The notes beneath the pieces were generated by a model. It was not told where the DNA came from. It searched no databases and saw only the letters and a list, made by a program, of their open reading frames with translations. This document shows, in pieces, positions 58,466-64,000 of a DNA stretch of 64,000 nt. Origin of the DNA: Melanocharis versteri (taxonomy: Eukaryota; Chordata; Aves; Passeriformes; Melanocharitidae). Location: NCBI GenBank assembly GCA_013397845.1, contig VZTG01002133.1, positions 587,122 to 651,121 on the forward strand, given 5' to 3'. Every line of letters begins with the position of its first letter. Position 1 is the stretch's first letter. The translations under genes and the position numbers were made by a program.

Positions 58466-60953
58466 AATACCTCAAACAAAGAGCCATCACAATCAAAGAG
58501 TTGTAAGATCTTTCTTTTTCCTTTTTTTTTTCCTTCTGCCTCTGTCATTCCCTTTCATTTCTGCTGCCCACAGAAACTACCGCGCCTCCCTGTCTTGTGC
58601 TGAATACACATCAAATAGGAGGTGAAGCACTGGCGGTCTTCACAGGAGAAGCCAGGCGGTGAGGGGGAGGGCGTCTTGCATGCTGTGGTGTTTCATTAAT
58701 TTATTTTTCCCTTTCTTCAGGGAAAAAGCAAATGTGGGTGACCCAGAGCAGACTGAAAAACGCAAGTGACTCGCAGGCTGGGAAGGAGCCTGAGAAGTGT
58801 GAGAGGAGTGCGGGTTGTGTGCTTCTGCTGCCGGGCTAAAGGGGGGCAGGTCTGTGGTGGGGCTGGTGCTAAAGGGGTCCAAGGGGCTGCCAGGACCCCT
58901 CCAGGTCAGGATTAGTTGCTGGTTCTCTCTTGTGGGTAACAGAGGGACGCTGCCCCTACCTATTCCTGGCAGGATCTACCTCTTCCCCTTTAGGAAAATG
59001 GACTTTCTTGAACCCTCCTGAAAACCAGGTCTGACCTCGGGACCACTTCAGGTCACTGTTTTCCCCTGTGCAAATACTTTTATCTATTTCTTTAGTCTCA
59101 CCTATAAAGTGTAATTTGCCTTTTCATACCAAGGCTGGCGCACGTTCCCTTCTGCATATGCATCAGATAGGATAAAGGCAATAAGCATTACTTGGCCTGG
59201 AGAAAAGAATTGCTATCAACTGGCTTTATTGTGCTGTTTATTAAGCATGAATTAATCTTGGAAATGATATCATAGAGGCCACTGCTGCTTGCAATGTGCA
59301 CTTGCTTTGTGAAGCCTTTCCTTGAGGGGCTATTTCTAACATTTGGCTGGTTTTCTTCAAGGGCTTTTGTTGTTTTATTATCTTGCTTGCAAACAGGATT
59401 CACTGCCTACCTGGCAGTAGATGCCATACTTATTTTAAGGGAAATCAGCTGCACAGGCAGGTAGAAGAGCTGTCAGATACAAGATGACTGAATTATACTT
59501 GCTTTGCTCATGGGTCAGACAAGAAAATCTCCGGCTATGTAGTGCCTGGAACTATCACAGCAAGACCCCTGGGGCTTGGGGAAAGCCAACACCACAGACA
59601 CCTTTGTGCCCCAGCTTGTTGTACTGGGAAACAGCCTTGCAAGTCCTTCTTTCTGAGACCAAACCTTTATACATGTGGATGTCAGCCAAGCCTTGTTCTG
59701 GATCTTACACTGGAAGGTGAACTGAGAGCACGTTTTGGCTCAGGTGCTGTAATGTGCTTTTATTGCTGTGCTTTGAAATACATCTTTTCACTTCTCCCCA
59801 GAGCACCAGGCCTTTCTGGCAGCTCGAACAGTCTCACGTAGTGTTTGGGCCATGAAATTATTTGGGGGGTTTTTTCCTGGTTTTTGCATTGCTTTGCTGA
59901 ACACCTCCAAGGACCACCCTGATGAGGATCTCACTGGTGATGCTCACATGAGAGACACTCACACGAGTGGTTTCAGGCTGGTTCTCAGCCCACCCTGGTC
60001 CTGCCCTCCTTGCTTGATACTGATGACCTCCAGAAGTGGAAAAGGTGCATTTCTCCTGCTCAGCCCCTGGCAGGGGAAAATCTGCTTTTTCTTACGTTTA
60101 TGTTTCTACCAAGCATAACCTAACGAGCCTGACCCTGCTTGCTCTCACCTGAGGAAGGGCTGATAGATGTGCACCATCCCATACAGCAGCTCTGTGCCAC
60201 AAGGAGCTGACAAATCCATTATGTAGTGCTGGCTGTGACTGGAACACGCTGGTGCAGCTTCAGGCTGGCACGTGACAACCTGAGGTTGTGGCAACACAAC
60301 CCTTCCATAGAGTTTTGTTTTATTTTATTCCACAGATTGCGAAGGGAGTGGCCTCGTTTTTAAGCTCTGCTACTATAGAGGTAGCCAGATGGTTTATGGC
60401 ATGATAGCAGGTCACAGAAATGTCTCTGGAAATGCTTATGTGTCATGTCTGTGTGAGACAGGTCATCTGCAAAGACACAGATGAGATCCTCCATTTAGAG
60501 CAAACAGCAGCAGCCTGATTTATATGGAACACGCAGCAAAGGTTGCAGGCTGTGAAAAAGCAGCTCTCCCTTTTTTTTTTGTGCAGATAGCCTCAATTTC
60601 ACTGCAAATAACACATATAAACCAGACAGGAAAGGTGTACAGTTCACAAGTTGCTACACTACAGGTATATTTATTCTGCCTCACATCCTGAGGTTCCTCT
60701 GTGAAGCAGTAGATAGCTCTGGAAGGCTGTCTATCTTCCCCTGTCACTGTCTGGTCCGTTTTTATTTAGATCTGGCACGTTTTTAAAAGCATTTCGGACA
60801 TGCTGCTGCACTGAGGCTGTTGATTCATTAACATACATCCTCCAAAAGGCACATCCAGCTCTGTGCCCTTCCCGGGGTGGGGGGGCTGATATGTCCTGTG
60901 CCATGCTGACCCTCCCTGGATGCCCTCCCGGGCTCCAGGCACTGGAGACCACG

Positions 60954-60971
60954 CTGCTGCTGCTGCTGCTG
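60954..60971 (+). repeat. (CTG)6 trinucleotide repeat
   Basis: Six perfect CTG units inside a GC-rich stretch. It is short and would be length-variable at most modestly. There is no coding context that I can support. Confidence 0.9.
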
Positions 60972-63655
60972 AGCTTGATGCTGTGCCCCTCATCTAAGAA
61001 TAGCCTCACTGTCTTGAACGCCTGCCAGTTCCTGAAAGCTTGGCAAGCAGAGGGAAGAAACACAGCCATTATGTAATGGTTTCTCCTGGCCAAGAAAAAA
61101 AATCCCATTTATTGATCTCCTGTCTGAAAACCTCAGTAACTCTGCGTAATTGATGACCAGCTGTTAAGAAAAGCTGTTTGGAGGAAGAACATTTATAATT
61201 AAAGAACAGACACTTCAAATTCAGCTCTCCCTCCATTTTCTCATTGCGTTTCTCTCTGCTGTCTCAGGGAACAGCCAACCTGCCTGGGCCTTTAAGCTTC
61301 TCATTTCAAACCAATATATGCCTTTCCCAGAGAGTAACGCTGCATTCTCCAATTTCACTCCCTGTGCTACAGAGGGGAACTATTCATGGAGCTGTGTGAG
61401 AGAAAGAGATTAAGGAAATATCAAGACTAACAGATGGGAAGCAGGCAGCGGATGACGTGTAGGCAGGCTGATGTTACAGCAAGTCTTATCTTGTTAGCAG
61501 AAATATGTTGCAATAAGCAGAGTTCTGGGAGAGGGCTTGGTTTTGAGCATGGGACAGGACAAGACCTTTCTGTCTGAGGGACCTGCTTGTGTCTGAAAAT
61601 GTCATATTAAGGCCCTGCTACCCCTGAACATTTTGATCTTGATCCTGTTTTTCCAGATCTACCCATCTCCTCTGTGCTTTTGAGGTGAAAATGCTTCTGG
61701 GTTTCTCTGCTGAAGAGTGTCCCTGTTTGTTCAAAGGAAACCAGAAATGTAGGTCGCTCAGCTCAGCTGTTCAGCACAGCTCCCCAGACCAGTGGCTATG
61801 CACAAGTCCAGCTATAGCCTTCCTCTCCTCCCTCCCACCCTCACTCTGAGTAAGGCCTACACTGGAAATAGACAATTTAGCAGGAGAATTATATTGTGCA
61901 TTTAAATGTAAATTGCTAGGGAATTGACAATTGCTTTGTTTGAATTGTAATGATTGGAGTACAAGTGTGTTGGGTTTTTTCTTAGAATACATTTTAACTG
62001 GTATTTATGTCCTTTTACATTCATCTCGGGCACAAATATATGCACGTGTCCTTAAGCTTTCATCTGTAAATCCTTGAGCTGTCACACTCCTGTTAGAAAA
62101 CCCATTTCTTTGACCTCTCCAGCAATCGTAGACTGGCACTCTTTTCCCCCTCCCCATGCTTGCTTTTTGGAAGAATCTGTTCTTTTAATTCAAGTAGGCA
62201 AAAACCTCGAGTCCAAAACGAAAACACAGCTTGGGTCCTCAGTGGCAGTGATCCCACTCCCTTCCTCTCCCCATCACTGCCTGCAGATCAGATCACAACC
62301 CTGGGACAGCCTCTGCAGGGTCTGCTGAGCCCAGGGATTCCTCTCCAGCCCCATCAGGAGAGGGTGACAAGCCCATCTTCCAGGCCATCCCTCCCGCCCT
62401 GGTGCTCACCATGGGCTCAGGGCTCGGGTGCTGGGCTGAGCCTTCATCCCGCAGCTGTTCTGATCCCGGTGCTGCTGCAGGGCACTGGCAACACAGGCCG
62501 AGCAGACGGTATTTTCTCCCGTGGCAGGCGGGGGGAGAGGTTAAAAACAGATGTCCACAGACCTGTTCACAGATCTGGTTTCATCCATGGATGCTCCTAT
62601 CCTGTTAGCAAAGTACTGAGCACCAGCCCTCAGCGCGGGTGAAAGAGACTAAAAGTCTAAAAGCCAAGTCCATCCTGAGGCTTGTCCCAGAAAAGGATTT
62701 TTTTTACCATCCAAAGAGCTAATAAAGCGAGGGAAGCCAGGGGTTAATCAGCTCTACCTCCCCCATCAAGCCACTAGTGGGAAAAGCCTGGGTTTTGGCT
62801 CTGTTTGCAAGGAAGGGAGCAGTAAATACCATTATTCGCAGAATTTTTCTGAGGTGCAGCCAGTTTTCAGGAATGCTGTATCTCAGTCCAAACAAAACCT
62901 GTGTGTTTCTCCTTGGCCTGGCCTTGTTTCTTGAGACTGTTTCACTGATTGATACAGGAGATATAAACAAAAATTGAAATAACACATGCCTGGTAATATA
63001 AACAAAACACTTTCACCAGAGAGAGAAGATTGCAAAATCAGCAGCTTGCAGGGCTCAAATGCAGCCATCCAGCACTGAAACCAAGCCATTAAGAAAACAA
63101 ATAAATAAACAAATAGAAATAGAGCTGACTGCCATAAGCCCCTGACCTTAATTGTGTGGATATATGTCTGTGAAAGCTTGAGTCAAGCTTTTCCCTCCCA
63201 GCCCCCACACTAATTCCTTTGGCCTCAGAGGCATAAAATGCTCAATAGACCCGTCTGGCCACCCCCTCTCTCCCGTATCCACACAAGCAGCCAGGAGGTC
63301 AAACCTGTCACTGTTCCTCTGCAGAGGAGACCCGGAGGTTCACCCTGCCAGTCCTGGACTGCTCTCCCAGTTCCTGCCCAGCTTCCAGCACAGCTGTCTG
63401 GAGCAGCAGTTGTCCATCTCCAGACCTGGACAGAGCAGTCAGTGACAATCACATGTTGCTGATGAGTTTTCCCTCGCTAGCACAGATAAATTCCGTGGGT
63501 GGGGAATGGCTGCTGGGGATTTGGAGTAGCCCGATGTAATTTGTTGAGCCACAGAGGTGTAATTATAGTGAGTTTCATGCAGTTCTTTCAGAATTTGTCA
63601 CATTTGAAAAATCAGCCCCTGTGATGGTTAATGTTTATGTAGGACTCCAGGTGAG

Positions 63656-63800
63656 AATCACAGAATCAGTAGGGTTGGAAAAGACCTCTAAGATCATCAA
63701 GTCCAACCATTTACCTCACTCTGCCAAGGGTTTTGAACATTTCTGAGGATGGTGACTCCACCACTTTGCTGGGCAGCCTGTTCCAGTGCTTGACAAAAGG
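63656..63800 (-). repeat. CR1 LINE 3' end fragment, antisense
   Basis: On the plus strand this begins with AATCACAGAATCA (reverse of the octamer tail), then 'gggttggaaaagacctctaa', 'gatcatcaagtccaacca' and 'cagcctgttccagtgcttg'. It is the reverse complement of a typical avian CR1 3' end. It differs in detail from the copies at 46571 and 49861, so it is probably a different subfamily. It is truncated after about 145 bp and no coding sequence is retained. Confidence 0.9.
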
Positions 63801-64000
63801 TGTCTGTTCAGCTTAGGTAAGAAGCCAGGGATGCACTCCTGAGTGTACCCCGCAGGTCCATCCCCACTGCACCCCCGGGTCCATCCCTGGGCTCATCCCT
63901 TGGGTGCACAGCTGGATTCATCTGCATGGCCGTGAAAGAGCATGGGGTGATGCCTCCCAGCAATTCAGACACCAAGATCCTGAAAGACTGAGCCTCCCAT
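63801..64000. other. Unique sequence at window end
   Basis: Weakly repetitive words such as GGTCCATCCC occur twice around 63856-63890. No gene or element is recognised. Confidence 0.5.

Larger units (their letters stand above)
57516..63655. other. Unique non-coding sequence
   Basis: No gene or element is recognised. AT-rich, non-repetitive patches near 61140-61210 and 62940-63130 could be conserved elements. GC-richer parts near 57850-58400 and 62160-62640 carry overlapping frames of 110-160 codons with no family resemblance. Confidence 0.55.

Noticed and set aside
62160..62642. 160-codon plus-strand frame
   Set aside because: Proline/serine-rich, low-information translation of a GC-rich stretch, with other frames also open. 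No recognisable domain.

Overview
This window looks like avian nuclear DNA, most probably intergenic or deep-intronic sequence. I find no protein-coding gene that I can support. The lineage call rests on truncated CR1 LINE 3' ends. The clearest lies at 46571-46896 and ends in the ATTCTATG octamer repeat typical of bird CR1; antisense copies lie at 49861-49961 and 63656-63800, and older or weaker copies at 53249-53370 and 38236-38283. There are no Alu-, B1- or L1-like sequences, interspersed repeat density is low and base composition is patchy. All of this fits a bird. No bacterial-style operons, rRNA, convincing tRNA genes or CRISPR arrays are visible. The longest open frames (245, 170 and about 160 codons) lie in GC-rich or low-complexity stretches, resemble no family I know, and overlap on both strands.

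Layout. From 1 to 20 kb the sequence is mostly single-copy non-coding DNA. It contains a long polypyrimidine tract (1012-1147), an ancient-repeat-like segment (3063-3150), a 26-base A tract (5050-5075), an AT-rich block with a two-part hairpin (6914-6951), a possible tRNA-derived SINE relic (about 9985-10060), a G-quadruplex-prone G tract (10875-10892) and a three-copy TCATGA array of about 25-bp period (13044-13108). From 20 to 27 kb there is a homeodomain-type cluster (20452-20481), the strongest CpG cluster of the window with a 14-bp minisatellite (21390-21760), a MIR-like relic (25245-25350) and an 18-bp tandem duplication (26923-26958). From 27 to 44 kb the sequence is again mostly unique. 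It includes an exon-like open stretch with a plausible splice acceptor and weak helix-turn-helix resemblance (33938-34186), a second CpG-rich patch (40770-40930) and an AT-rich block with two perfect POU octamers exactly 30 bp apart (43136-43345). From 44 to 64 kb lie four of the five CR1 remnants, an inverted GATA pair (48100-48117), small CpG clusters (53625-53690, 56842-56895), homopolymer tracts and a (CTG)6 run.

Function. If the region does anything, it is most likely cis-regulatory. Several AT-rich blocks combine octamer, TAAT-type, GATA or TGACAG motifs and look like candidate conserved non-coding elements. This is inference from sequence texture; only cross-species alignment and chromatin data can confirm it. 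The most testable observations are the exon-like segment near 34.0 kb, the octamer pair near 43.3 kb and the orphan CpG cluster near 21.5 kb.
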